Positions 1 to 9,202 of a stretch of DNA of 64,000 nucleotides are shown here, one piece after another. The notes under the pieces are model-generated. The model had not been told where the DNA came from. It worked only from the letters and a program-made list of their open reading frames with translations, and made no database searches. Source of the DNA: Eutreptiella sp. 'Long Island Sound 2002' (lineage: Eukaryota; Euglenozoa; Euglenophyceae; Eutreptiales; Eutreptiaceae); contig OZ038378.1 of NCBI GenBank assembly GCA_964036045.1, positions 27,179,450 to 27,243,449 on the forward strand, read 5' to 3'. The position numbers and the translations under genes were made by a program. Each line of letters opens with the position of its first letter. Positions within the stretch are counted from its first letter, which is position 1.

Positions 1-557
1 CTCGCAGGGGTCCTCGGAGGGCCCGAGTCAACGGAATCCGCGGAGCCGGGGGAACAAGAAGGCCACCGCGAAAACAGTCACTCTAGCAGATGCCGTACAG
101 AAGACGGTGGTGTTATCCCACAAAGCCCTGCGGGTGGATGTGAACCGCGAGCATGGGCAAATCCCGAAGGTCAGCGAGACCAGACTAAAGCTGCGGCCGG
201 AGGATTTGGCAAGGGTACCTCCGGTGGGGATCATCAAGGGATTACTGGTCTGGCCTGACAATTGTATGTTACTGCACTTGCTGCTACACGTTTGTCGTTT
301 GTGTACTGGCCTGGGGACCAATTTTTGTCTGTTATTGCCTCAGTGGGTAGCTTCTGGATCATTGGTGGTCAGCATGTCTTTTGTGTGGCGAGGAGACTGG
401 CCAGTGAACGCGAGAAAAAGAATGTGGACCCTTTGAGATGGCAACTGGAGTTTGAGTGTATGGTTCTAAAGTGGGATACCCCCTTGCGCCAGAGGAGACA
501 CCTAGCCGGCCACCAGCAGATAGCACAGCTGTCAGGCACAGGAGCATGCATGAGTGA
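1..557. other. no gene assigned; possible upstream exons
   Basis: No frame stays open convincingly here. Short open stretches exist on both strands but none resembles a known domain. A TGA at 555-557 closes the frame that opens into the next feature. Several AG-ending pyrimidine stretches could be splice acceptors, so this may hold 5' exons of the gene that follows, but I cannot place them. Confidence 0.3.
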
Positions 558-1785
558 GAGGGCAGTGCTGCTGATGGAGAACTTGAGGAGCCTCTGAATG
601 CTGATCTGAGTCTCACTGACGTGTGCCGCCAAATGTCGGAGGAGGCTGGACTGACAGCTGATGAAGGAAGCCTGGTGTGTGACTGGTGCTGTGATGCGCA
701 TTATTGTCCTGAGCCCGAAAAGCTTTGGTTGTATGCCCTGTAGGATTGTGTGGCACGACGCTGGCTACCCTTGGCTAGAATGATTGACACAACTGGCTAT
801 ACAGCAAATGATGGAATACGCAATTTCGAGAACAGGAGGATCCCCTTGTCACTTGGATCATTCAAACCGTTGGAGGGGCTTATTGGACCATACCTTGCAC
901 AGTGTGCCAGATACATGGAGACTCCACGAGCTACTGTTGCAGGCTTGGCTAAAGTGGCATGTGAATGTCAACGGGAAATGCGATGGGGCTGGATTGTTAT
1001 GCATTCTGACTGTCCAGAGGAATTGGTTCACCCATCCCGCAGTATGTTGTGCAGGCATCCTGAATTGCACTATGAAATCATCGACTACTGCTGATAGTGG
1101 CGAAATTTCGCGTCTCAAGTGGAAACACGGTCTAGACACCCAGTTTTTCTCTACAACAGGAAATACATCCAAGATTGCTACCCTGCAGCGTCATATCAAG
1201 GGGATTGGTGCATTGAAGCTCCGCTGTGCAGACTCGCTATACACTGATGACATGCCTATGCCTCCCTGGGACTCTGTGTGCAAGGCCGAATTCTGGACAT
1301 CCTCAAAATATGTAGACGTCAGGAGCCACCTCGCCAGACCTCGGAATTCCTTTGACATTGCCCGCTCCGAAGGGAATGTGGTTCACTTGAAGACAGTCTC
1401 TAGTTCCGGTGCAGATGCTATTGGCAATGAGTCCCCCTTTCAGCTTTGTCTTCTGAATCCTACTACCATTTTGAATGCTACTGTCGTTGGGTTGCCGTTC
1501 ATACTGGCTGTCATTGAGGTTCCAAAGGACTGGTCCATGGGTCTACCACCTCTTGCTGTGCGACATGTTTCAATGGGGAAACCACTGGTGGTTGCTCGTG
1601 AATTGGCCGACGTTCAAATCATGATGAGCCAGTTGCAGACTGACCTGGATGAGGAGGGAGTGAATTAGGTCAGTGTCATGGTGTACAACACTGGGAGCCG
1701 CAGTCCGAATTTCACTATGATGCAATCAGTGATGACAATTGTCACGTTGACTCCAATTCCAAGGAAGGTACATTTCCCCCTGTGA
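558..1785 (+). CDS. hypothetical protein, two overlapping frames with in-frame TAGs
   Basis: Unrecognised. One frame is open from 558 to a TGA at 1092-1094, apart from a TAG at 741-743. It carries a Cys/His cluster (CDWCCDAHYC) just before that TAG. A second frame takes over between about 960 and 1090 and continues to a TAG at 1666-1668, then to a TGA at 1783-1785. Both halves have protein-like composition, so this is probably one gene with a frameshift or an unseen intron. No ATG is securely assigned, because upstream exons may exist. If UAG is sense, both TAGs are read through. Alternatives are a decayed transposon gene or two exons. The exact borders are guesses. Confidence 0.35.
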
Positions 1786-1897
1786 ATTGGTACCCCAAAT
1801 CAGCCAAATTCGAAAAATCAAGCGAAATTTCGCCACTCGCCATTTTGCCCAATTTGCACCATCTGTTTAGCTGCCGATGTATGTTACGTTTAGTGAC

Positions 1898-2360
1898 ACA
1901 TGTACCACCGGTGCCCAGCACAGAACATTGAAAGAGAGACCAATATTGTCCGGTTACCGGTGGCAATTTTAGGAAATCTGTACCGACGTGCATGCGATAT
2001 GCTTCGGTCCGTCGCTTGGAAGTTTTCGAAAACCCTTGGAAAGATGCTCGGAAGTTTTGGCATCCAGATCGGCCCCCCAAAACGCAACCGATATCGGTAG
2101 GAATGTTCCATGGGCTTCCCCGCCGACCGTGCCGGGGGAGCTCGGAAGAAATTTTTCAGCCCGAACCCAGTGGAATTTTGGTTGGATGCTTGGTGGACAG
2201 ATGCTCGGAAGTTTTGGCAGCCAGATCAGGTCCCAAAACGCAACCAATATCAGTAGATATGTTCCATGGGCTTTCCATGGCTATGCAGCCGACCGTGCCG
2301 GGGGAGCTCGGAAGAAATTTTTCAGCCCGAACCCAGTGGAATTTTGGTTGGATGTGTGGT
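1898..2360 (+). repeat. dispersed repeat R1, copy a (internally duplicated)
   Basis: This copy begins with TGTACCACCGGTGCCCAGCA and includes the marker words GATGCTCGGAAGTTTTGGCA, AAAACGCAACC.ATATC and GGGGGAGCTCGGAAGAAATT. The second half (2203-2360) repeats 2040-2200 with few differences. Related copies are at 16341-16497, 41485-41665 and 46658-46930, with a reverse fragment at 43450-43506. No coding capacity is apparent. It is probably the non-coding part or terminus of a mobile element. Confidence 0.8.
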
Positions 2361-2367
2361 GCCTACC

Positions 2368-2640
2368 TTGCCTGCAAGATGCCATGGAGAACAGCACGTT
2401 GAAGCTAATGTTTGTCTACCCTTTGTCTGCTTTGCCTACAAAACTGCATGGAGAACACTGTGCTCAAGCTTATGATTGCTTCCCCTTTGTGCTCCTTTGT
2501 GAATTTGGACTTTTGCTTTTGACATGTGCAACGCCAGTTTGATCCTTGGTGGCTGCTTTGCCTACAAACTTGCATCGAGAACACTTTACTCAAGCTTATG
2601 AATGTTTGCCCTTTGTGCCTTGTGATGCTTTGTGCCTGCT
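2368..2640 (+). repeat. short tandem repeat, about 62-bp unit
   Basis: Three recognisable copies start near 2368, 2430 and 2556, each with TTGCCTACAA, then GCATGGAGAACA and CAAGCTTATG. The spacing is 62 and 126 (two units). It lies between repeat R1 and the next gene. No coding role is visible. Confidence 0.6.
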
Positions 2641-2753
2641 TTTGTGGTTTTCTTTTTGCATGTGTGTCGCTTTCTCACCTAGGCCCCTTTGAGTAGACTC
2701 ACTAATGTATTCCCTTTCTGTGCTCAGAACACTTTTTGTCACCTGCAACAAAC

Positions 2754-3809
2754 ATGTCTGGTAGTCAAGGCACTGCCGCTAGTGCCTCGTCTTCGTCCGC
2801 TCAGCCCCCCCAGCCCGTTCAGCAGCTCCCGGAACCAGATTTGGAGCTTGAGGGCGAGCTCATTGACGCGGACACAGCCAATACCGAAGTTCCCGAACCG
2901 GGTGATACACAATCGCGCTTCCAACACGCCCTAGCAGCACTGTGCCTGCGGCATAAGCCGTCAGAGACCATTGAACCCAGAATGATAAGGGTTTTTTTGG
3001 ACAGGGTCGTCCCTGATGCATACCGCATCCAGCCCAAGGATACCTTGCTGGCTATGCTTATGCATAAGCATTTTTCAATCCCTGTCTTGACGACACGGGA
3101 GGCCGCCGGCAAGACAAGCCCCAGCAAACATGAGACCTCGTACGGTGTACAATACAGAAACCTCTGCATTGTTGGTCCGGATCCGAAATACAACACGGAC
3201 CGGACCTTTGCAGAGGAATATGAAGAGAGGCTGCGTGTACATTACATGTACTTGAAATCAATACTATCCACACACCCGGACAGTACCATTCGCGAGTTAA
3301 AGTGGACCCAGAGCGATGTAGTTACTTGGTTCAAAGAGGCCAAGATCAAGAAGCGGTCCAAAAAAGTAGTTACCTGCAACGTGCAGTTCCCCCCCCTCTC
3401 ATTTATTCATGTTCCGTTCGAGGTTTTGAGGGTTATCATAAACGATGCCTTCGGCGAGTCCCCACATGCAACGATTCACAGCGCCCTCAGAGCCACCATC
3501 ACACGTGCACATGTGGTAGAGGTTTTCGGGGAAAAGGACGGCTGGCGGGTGTGGGACCAAGCCCCCTCAGGCACGTGGGAAAAGGTGGTTACCCCCCCCG
3601 ACGGTGAGGTTTTCAGAACAGACCAGCAACCCACGTACCATGCGCACGGTGTCTTGTGGGGCATTGAGTTTCTTTTGGCCCCAGCCCCCAAACCTTCTTC
3701 CGAGGGCGCACCAAAGCGGCAGCGACTTACCATCTTAGGTGCATGGTTGCAGGCCAAGGGTGAGGGCCAGGGCCAGGTTGGGACCGCAGAAGCCCCCCCC
3801 CCTGCCTAA
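2754..3809 (+). CDS. hypothetical protein, 351 aa
   Basis: Unrecognised. This is a single uninterrupted frame starting at the first ATG (MSGSQG) and ending at a TAA (3807-3809). The N-terminus is Ser/Ala/Pro-rich and acidic (about residues 1-60). The middle has mixed composition with conserved-looking aromatic and charged residues (about 65-300). The tail is Pro/Gly-rich with a basic patch (PKRQR) near residue 327, possibly a nuclear signal. A pyrimidine-rich tract ending CTCAG lies 26 bases before the ATG. The next gene's ATG is only 49 bases after the stop, which is unusually tight for a eukaryote. There is no in-frame TAG. It could be an ORF of a mobile element. Confidence 0.6.
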   Translation: MSGSQGTAASASSSSAQPPQPVQQLPEPDLELEGELIDADTANTEVPEPGDTQSRFQHALAALCLRHKPSETIEPRMIRVFLDRVVPDAYRIQPKDTLLAMLMHKHFSIPVLTTREAAGKTSPSKHETSYGVQYRNLCIVGPDPKYNTDRTFAEEYEERLRVHYMYLKSILSTHPDSTIRELKWTQSDVVTWFKEAKIKKRSKKVVTCNVQFPPLSFIHVPFEVLRVIINDAFGESPHATIHSALRATITRAHVVEVFGEKDGWRVWDQAPSGTWEKVVTPPDGEVFRTDQQPTYHAHGVLWGIEFLLAPAPKPSSEGAPKRQRLTILGAWLQAKGEGQGQVGTAEAPPPA

Positions 3810-3858
3810 GCTGGGGATGCACTGTGTTGGGTCTTCATCATCCCTCTTTTTAGCTCTG

Positions 3859-5863
3859 ATGTCTTCCATCTCTGCTGCCCTGGCTGCCCGCGCCCAGCCA
3901 CCAGCTCATGCCGCCGTCCCCATCTCCTCGGGTCGACTAGCCAAACTTGGGAGTGGGAACCGCAGCGCCGGTAGCAGTGCCGGTGCCAGCAACCCTTCGC
4001 GAGCCACCCCCGCTTTGTGGGAGGCGCGAGCAGTCGGAGGAGCAGCAGGAGCAGCAGCAGCAGGGCCCGCCGCCGCAGCAGAAGATGCGGAGGACCCCAA
4101 GGGCATGCACGCTGCCCACTGCGCAGCTTTGTTGGCGGCTGTTGCAGCTATGCAAGTCCAGATGGTGCTTGCACAGCTGAGTAAGAAGACAGTGTCCTGG
4201 TTCGCGGCCGGGGCATGCTACGGGCCAGAGGGGGAGGGGGTGGTGGTGTGGGTCACTCGGGGGGCCGTGACCTCCCGCAGGCAAGTGGAGCATCGTGCTC
4301 CAATTGGGCAGACGCCCCCAAACATGGCCAAGGTGGTTCTGGACCTCGCCATTTTTGACCGGAGTGTGGCAGTGTGTGGGGAGTTGGGGGTTCCGGACCA
4401 ATTGAGGAAACTGGTCCTCAAGGAGTACCGATCACCAGCCGATCGGTACTCCAAGTTGAGAGGGCAGTTTGAGCGGGCCTGCCAGTCCTTCAAATAGGCT
4501 GAGCAGGCTGTCCGGGAGGGGGTGGGGGGGAAGAGGCAAGGGGGGCAGGGGGTGAAGAGCAGGGAGGGAAAGCTGCGGGCAGCAGCTACTGCCCAGCAGG
4601 GAAGGGCAGAGGATCTGCTGGGGCAGATGCGGGGGGCTTGGGAGGAGGCAAAGAAACGCCGCCTCCTTAAGGCCCCCCTCCCCAAGATGCCCATCAGCAC
4701 CCTCCCCACCTTTGGGAAATGGGAGGTGATAGGGGGACACCAGGAGGAGCTCCTGCATGGGGTGGTTTTTGCAAGGCATATTGGGGGTTGGGAGGTGTAC
4801 GACCTTGCAGCTACGGCTGTTTCAAGGTCGTGCACCCAGAAGCTGAGGGACAGGGGGGTTTCGGTGAGGATGCACACCGCCCCCGACTCCTGCAACCGCC
4901 ACAACTGCATGTATGTGGCGGTTAAAATAATTTTGTGGCACATGAGGCACCCTGTGGGTGTTTGGGACACCCCCCCCCGCCCTGAGCCATTTTGCCATGT
5001 GGGGGCGCCAGTGCCGGGAGTTGCTGGACAAAACCCTGGCATGGGCTCAGGTGAAAGGGAGCTGGAAGTGCCGCCGCACTGGCTGGGCCCCTGCGGCCCT
5101 GAAGGAGATGAAAGAAGTCTCCGGGCAGTTGGCCCCAGTTGGGGGGGGCAAAGGGCCTGTCCCCTTTGCCCCCCTCTCCGGCAACATGGTGCCCATTGTG
5201 GTACTTTTTTGCATCGCGAACCCTGACTCTGGCCCTGCTATCCCTGGTGTGGGTAAGGGGAAAGGGAAGGGGAAGGGGAAGGGGAAGGGCGGGGGTGATT
5301 CGGACTCTTCAAGCTCTGCCCCAGAGATTGCAGTGGGTAAGGGGAAGGGGAAGGAGAAGGGTAAGGGTTAGGGGAGGGGGAAGGGGAAGGAGAAGGAGGA
5401 GGTGGTGGTTTCAGACTCTGAGTCATCTGACTCACACATGCCTATTTCCTCGACAGGGGTGAGGAGAGGGCAGGTGGCCCCTGAGTCATCTGACTCAGAT
5501 TCCAAGGTGCCTGTTTCCTCCAAAGGCGTGAAGAGAGGGCGGGCGGCCCCTGACTCTGGGGCCCCTTCAGGTAAGAGGAGGAAGAAGATCAGCCGCAGCC
5601 CATATGTAGGCTGGAGTGGAGGGGGACCAGGGGACCAGGGGTCACTGCCCCTTCGCATAGTCACACAGGTCAGGACTGTCGTTGACTATGTGAAGGGGTC
5701 TGCCCACCGACCTCGCAATTGGATGAGGTCCTTCCCCCTCATCCATGGGGGTGATTCCGGGCCAGGGGAGTTGATTCTCCTCATTGTGCCCCCTGAGACC
5801 AAGGCCGAGGCCTCTCACAAGGCACAGCCTCGGCCTGAGCCTGAGTCTGAGGGGGAGGACTGA
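3859..5863 (+). CDS. hypothetical protein with Ala-rich head and acidic/basic tail; paralogue at 47-48.6 kb
   Basis: Unrecognised family, seen here in two copies. The chosen start (MSSISA) follows a CTCTTTTTAG tract by 4 bases. The order is an Ala-rich low-complexity segment, a conserved block around VAAMQVQMVLAQ, a block KKRRLLKAPLPKMP, a Cys/His block, then Lys/Gly repeats, Ser/Asp clusters, a basic run (GKRRKK) and a C-terminal block RIVTQVRTVVDYVKG. It closes at TGA 5861-5863. Two TAGs are in frame (4495-4497 and 5369-5371). One frame change falls at a run of nine C near 4971-4979. Every block matches the degraded copy at 47000-48640, so the protein family is real on both sides of both TAGs. 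Its function is unknown; a TE-encoded protein is possible. Confidence 0.6.
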
Positions 5864-5949
5864 GAGGGAGGTATATATTCCCATTCGAGGCACTGAAATG
5901 AACTGCAGCTGCACCTGAGCTGCCTGTTGGCATCCATTCATGCTTCCAG

Positions 5950-5979
5950 CCCAGCTCGTGCTTGTTGTGCCTGTGGCAG
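5950..5979 (+). repeat. satellite-A leader, copy 1
   Basis: This 30-bp sequence ends CTTGTTGTGCCTGTGGCAG and directly precedes the first satellite-A unit. Near-identical copies precede the other two satellite-A blocks at 7976-8005 and 9173-9202, so the array has a fixed left border. It lies 86 bases after the TGA of the preceding gene. A small inverted repeat (GCAGCT/AGCTGC) is at about 5906-5924. Confidence 0.75.
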
Positions 5980-7012
5980 GGGGCGGATAGTTTAGCACAC
6001 TTTGGACCCTTAGATCTCGCAACTGGTTGGAGCAATCCCGGCAAAAGAAGGTTCTGGTGAAAGGTACTGGTTGGGGTCTTCCATACATGGTTTCCTTGAA
6101 ACCAACCAAAACAGTGGCGCAGAGTGAGGGGGCGGATAGTCGAGCATACTTTGGACCCTTGGATCTCGAAACTAGTTGGAGCAATCTTGGCAAAAGAAGG
6201 TTCCGGTGAAAGTTATCGGTTGGGGCTTTCCATACATGGTTTCCTTGAAACCAACCAAAACAGTGGCGCAGAGGGAGGGGGCGGATAGTCGAGCACACTT
6301 TGGACCCTTGGATCTCGAAACTGGTTGAGGCAATCCTGGCAAAAGAAGGTTCTGGTGAAAGGTACTGGTTTCGGGCTTTCCATACATGGTTTCCTTGAAA
6401 CCTACCAAAACAGTGGCGCAGAGTGAGGGGGCGGATAGTCGAGCACACTTTGGACCCTTGGATCTGGAAACTGGTTGGAGCAATCCTGGCAAAAGAAGGT
6501 TCTGGTGAAAGGTATTGGCTGGGGCTTTCCATACATGGTTTCCTTAAAACCAACCAAAACAGTGGCGCAGAGTGTGGGGGCGGATAGTCGAGCACACTTT
6601 GGACCCTTGGATCTCGAAACTAGTTGGAGCATTCTTGGCAAAAGAAGGTTCTGGTGAAAGGTACTGGTTGGGGCTTTCCATACATGGTTTCCTTGAAACC
6701 AACCAAAACAGTGGCGCAGAGGGAGGGGGCGGATAGTCGAGCACACTTTGGACCCTTGGATCTCGAAACTGTTTGGAGCAATCCTGGCAAAAGAAGGTTC
6801 TGGTGAAAGGTACTGGTTGGGGCTTTCCATACAAGGTTTCCTTGAAACCTACCAAAACAGTGGGGCAGAGTGAGGGGATGGATAGTCGAGCACACTTTGG
6901 ACCCTTGGATCTCGAAACTGGTTGAAGCAATCCTAGCAAATGAAGGTTCTGGTGAAAGGTACTGGTTGGGGCTTTCCATACATGTTTCCTTTGAAACCAA
7001 CCAAAACAGTGG
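5980..7012 (+). repeat. satellite A, array 1 (149-bp unit, about 7 copies)
   Basis: Head-to-tail units start GGGGCGGATAGTCGAGCACA and contain GGATCTCGAAACTGGTTGGA and GGTGAAAGGTACTGGTTGGG. Units differ by a few substitutions. The array exits at AACCAAAACAGTGGCCTACT, and the same exit is used by array 2 at 13663. The reverse strand is open for long stretches, but this is a property of the unit and not evidence of a gene. Confidence 0.95.
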
Positions 7013-7156
7013 CCTACTGCATGGAGACATGTGTGACCCCTTCAGAGAGATAGAGATGTGTCTGGAAAAACCTGTCTTCGGCGCCTTTTCATGTGTGCCT
7101 TGCCCATTGGCAGATCCGCTTCCGGTACGCCATCGCGCATCATCCTTGCACGGATG

Positions 7157-7230
7157 CTTTGTATTCTTCGGGAATCGAACCTACGAACACGGAACGCAAG
7201 AGCATGTAGCAGACCACTAGAGCAAGCACA
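7157..7230 (-). ncRNA. tRNA-like sequence, possible tRNA-derived SINE
   Basis: On the minus strand there is a B-box match (GGTTCGATTCCC, complement at 7170-7181) and, about 30 bases before it, an A-box-like TGCTCTAGTGGTC (complement at 7212-7224). The spacing fits a tRNA, but I could not fold a proper acceptor stem and the T-stem has mismatches. It is more likely a tRNA-derived repeat or decayed tRNA than a working gene. Confidence 0.3.
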
Positions 7231-7365
7231 AAACGATAACACAGTAGGGCAAATGTTGTTCATGAACTGATGACATTTGAGGACAAGTATAAACACCTGA
7301 GCAGACCATCCACCGAAAAGGTTGGTATTTCAACTCCAAATTGTCTGATTGTCAGCTTTCTGTTA

Positions 7366-7896
7366 ATGTCAGACAAGCGCGAATCTGGAGAAGAAGGGGG
7401 CAAGAAGCGGGAAAGAGAAGCAGTAGCGGAAGGACCGGGCAAGAGGGTGAGGCTCAAGAGAGAGCCCAAGGAGGAGCCGAAGGAGGCCAAGGACCCCAAG
7501 GTCAAGGTCGAGGACGAAGAGATAGCCTCCTCCTCTGCCCTATCCGCCCCTGCCCCTGCCCCTGCTCCGGCCCCTGCAGCACCCCCCCCGGTTCCACCTG
7601 CACCACCCGCCCCTATCCCAGCCTTCCCTGTGGACGTCTTCGCCCAGGACATGTACGACGTTCAGGCGAGACGTGCGGAGGATAACATATCGGTGCTAGA
7701 CCTCGGTGATCGCCCACAAGGTGTCATCAGCCTCCACTTGGGTGTCAGTCGAGCCCTTTGGAGGGACATCCCAGCCCCTTAGCGGCAGGCAGTCGTCAGG
7801 GCCGCTTCCCGTGCGGCCCTGGCCACCCTCCTACAGCAGTGGGCGCAATATCTCCGGGCCCCGTCACCCCCTCCACCCCCTCCGCCTGTGTTGTAG
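7366..7896 (+). CDS. hypothetical protein, charged head and Pro/Ala-rich centre, one in-frame TAG
   Basis: Unrecognised. The start ATG (MSDKRE) follows an AG at about 7353. The first 60 residues are strongly charged with basic clusters (KREREA, KRVRLKRE). A Pro/Ala low-complexity stretch follows, then a more ordered segment (VDVFAQDMYDVQARR). A TAG at 7780-7782 interrupts, but the same frame continues with RQAVVRAASRAALATLLQQW and a proline run to a second TAG at 7894-7896. If that second TAG is also sense, the frame closes at TGA 7957-7959 and runs through the stem-loop at 7927. If it is the stop, the stem-loop lies 30 bases downstream. Either end is possible. Confidence 0.5.
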
Positions 7897-7926
7897 TGTG
7901 CCCCCACAACACTCCACGGGCCCAAC

Positions 7927-7942
7927 GGTGTTTTTCAACACC
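7927..7942 (+). promoter_or_regulatory. histone-like 3' stem-loop, copy 1
   Basis: GGTGTTTTTCAACACC: a perfect 6-bp stem with the 4-base loop TTTC, followed by ACCA. Size and loop match the architecture of metazoan and algal histone mRNA 3' stem-loops (6-bp stem, 4-base loop). An identical 16-mer is at 9134-9149 behind the next gene. The neighbouring genes do not look like histones, so a role in 3'-end formation is inferred from shape and position. Confidence 0.5.
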
Positions 7943-7975
7943 ACCATGAATTGCCATGAATCCTACCATGAACTG

Positions 7976-8096
7976 CCCAGCTTATGCTTGTTGTGCCTGT
8001 GGCAGGGGGCGGATAGTCGAGCACACTTTGGACCCTTAGATCTCGAAACTGGTTGGAGCAATCCTGGCAAAGAAAGGTTCTGGTGAAAGGTACTGG
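7976..8096 (+). repeat. satellite-A leader copy 2 plus one partial unit
   Basis: The 30-bp leader (7976-8005) is followed by a single truncated satellite-A unit that stops after GGTGAAAGGTACTGG at 8096. It sits between two genes. This shows that the leader plus first unit can exist without an extended array. Confidence 0.8.
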
Positions 8097-8190
8097 CCCA
8101 AACCCTTGAGTGCTCCCCCGCCCCCCCCACCCCCCCGCCCTCCCGCCAAGTAGGCGTCTGGCTCCCGTGACCCTCTCTTTTCAGCTCGCC

Positions 8191-9117
8191 ATGTCGTCTA
8201 GCCCCCTTAGCGTGGCCTCTTCTGTCCCCTCCAGCCCTTTCTTCCGGGACGGCTGGGGAGATTTGCCAGAGCTCTTGCGGTTCGGAGACCAACCCGCGTC
8301 GCCACCGTGGGACTCTGACGCTGAGAAGTGTCTTAGCGAACCGGCCTCGCCCCAACCTCCGTTGCCCACACCGCCCCCCTCTCCCCCTCCACCCAGCCGC
8401 GCACCAACCTCTCCAAGTCCTCTGCCCAGACCCTACTCAACCCCATACCAAGTCGCCCTCGAAGCCTTGGAGGAGGCCCTGATGTGCACTGCCGTGCCAC
8501 CGCCATCCCCCCCACGACCCCCCAAGTACGTACCCAAAGACCCCCCCACCCCCTCCAAACCCACTGTTCACGGGCCCTACAGTGCCAAAACACTGCAACT
8601 CATCCGGGACAACCACGGGGGTGGGGTACAGTATTTTGTTGATGGGGTGCTGAACCGCCGAGCGATGTATCGGTTTGCGGTTCAGCAGCCCAAGAAAAAC
8701 CCCCTGCGGGTGTGGCAGGAGGGAATGCGAATTAGTCGTTCGCATTTCCTCAACAGGGACGAGGAGCATGCAGCAGAGGTGCTTGAAGTGCTGTGTGCTA
8801 CCCCAAAACACCCTCCTATCCCCAAGCCGCCCCCCCAACCCGTTCCTCGCCGGCCACTGCCCCCTCGAGCCAGTGATTAGGTGACATTGACCCAATATAG
8901 CAGGCACCGCCGTTCCTCACTACTCCCAATGGCTCCCGCCCCAAAGCTGCCGTGCCCCACCCCGCAGTTTGGCTCGTTGCTCGGGCGGCGAGCCTCTCAG
9001 TCCGCCCCCCCACCGCAGAGGCCCCAGTTTGGGTCATTGCTCCCTGCGCAAGCCCCCCCGCAGCGACCTCCGACTTCGGCGAGACGTTCCAATTTCCAGC
9101 TCTTCGGCAACGCCTGA
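8191..9117 (+). CDS. hypothetical proline-rich protein, one in-frame TAG, 308 aa
   Basis: Unrecognised. The ATG (MSSSPLS) lies 6 bases after a CCTCTCTTTTCAG tract, a good acceptor. Residues 1-130 are Ser/Pro-rich. An ordered block at about 130-200 contains YFVDGVLNRRAMYRF, and proline-rich sequence follows. A TAG at 8878-8880 is in frame. Beyond it the protein continues with two copies of the motif QFGSLL (about residues 252 and 272) and a basic/aromatic end, closing at TGA 9115-9117. The twin motif and matching composition suggest the extension is coding. A stem-loop follows 16 bases after the TGA. With standard decoding the protein would be 229 aa. Confidence 0.55.
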
Positions 9118-9133
9118 GGAAGTGGACCTTTAC

Positions 9134-9149
9134 GGTGTTTTTCAACACC
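9134..9149 (+). promoter_or_regulatory. histone-like 3' stem-loop, copy 2
   Basis: The same 16-mer as at 7927 (GGTGTT stem, TTTC loop, AACACC), followed by ACCA. It starts 16 bases after the TGA at 9115-9117, where a 3'-processing hairpin would be expected. It favours TGA, rather than the TAG at 8878 (253 bases away), as the true end of the gene. Confidence 0.55.
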
Positions 9150-9172
9150 ACCAGCCATTCGGCCATGAACTG

Positions 9173-9202
9173 CCCAGCTTGTGCTTGTTGTGCCTGTGGC
9201 AG
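9173..9202 (+). repeat. satellite-A leader, copy 3
   Basis: The third copy of the 30-bp leader ending CTTGTTGTGCCTGTGGCAG, directly before array 2. The stem-loop and leader lie at nearly the same spacing at 7927-8005 and 9134-9202, so both belong to one repeated module. Confidence 0.75.

Noticed and set aside
3807-3809. TAA also being a sense codon
   Set aside because: No TAA interrupts the roughly 3,100 codons of the TAG-containing frames, and reading past this TAA would overlap the next gene with no protein-like text. The TAA of the transposase is followed by TGA two codons later, so that case is uninformative.
5906-5924. Hairpin GCAGCT/AGCTGC as a third histone-like stem-loop
   Set aside because: The loop is 7 bases and the sequence is unrelated to the two identical TTTC-loop hairpins.
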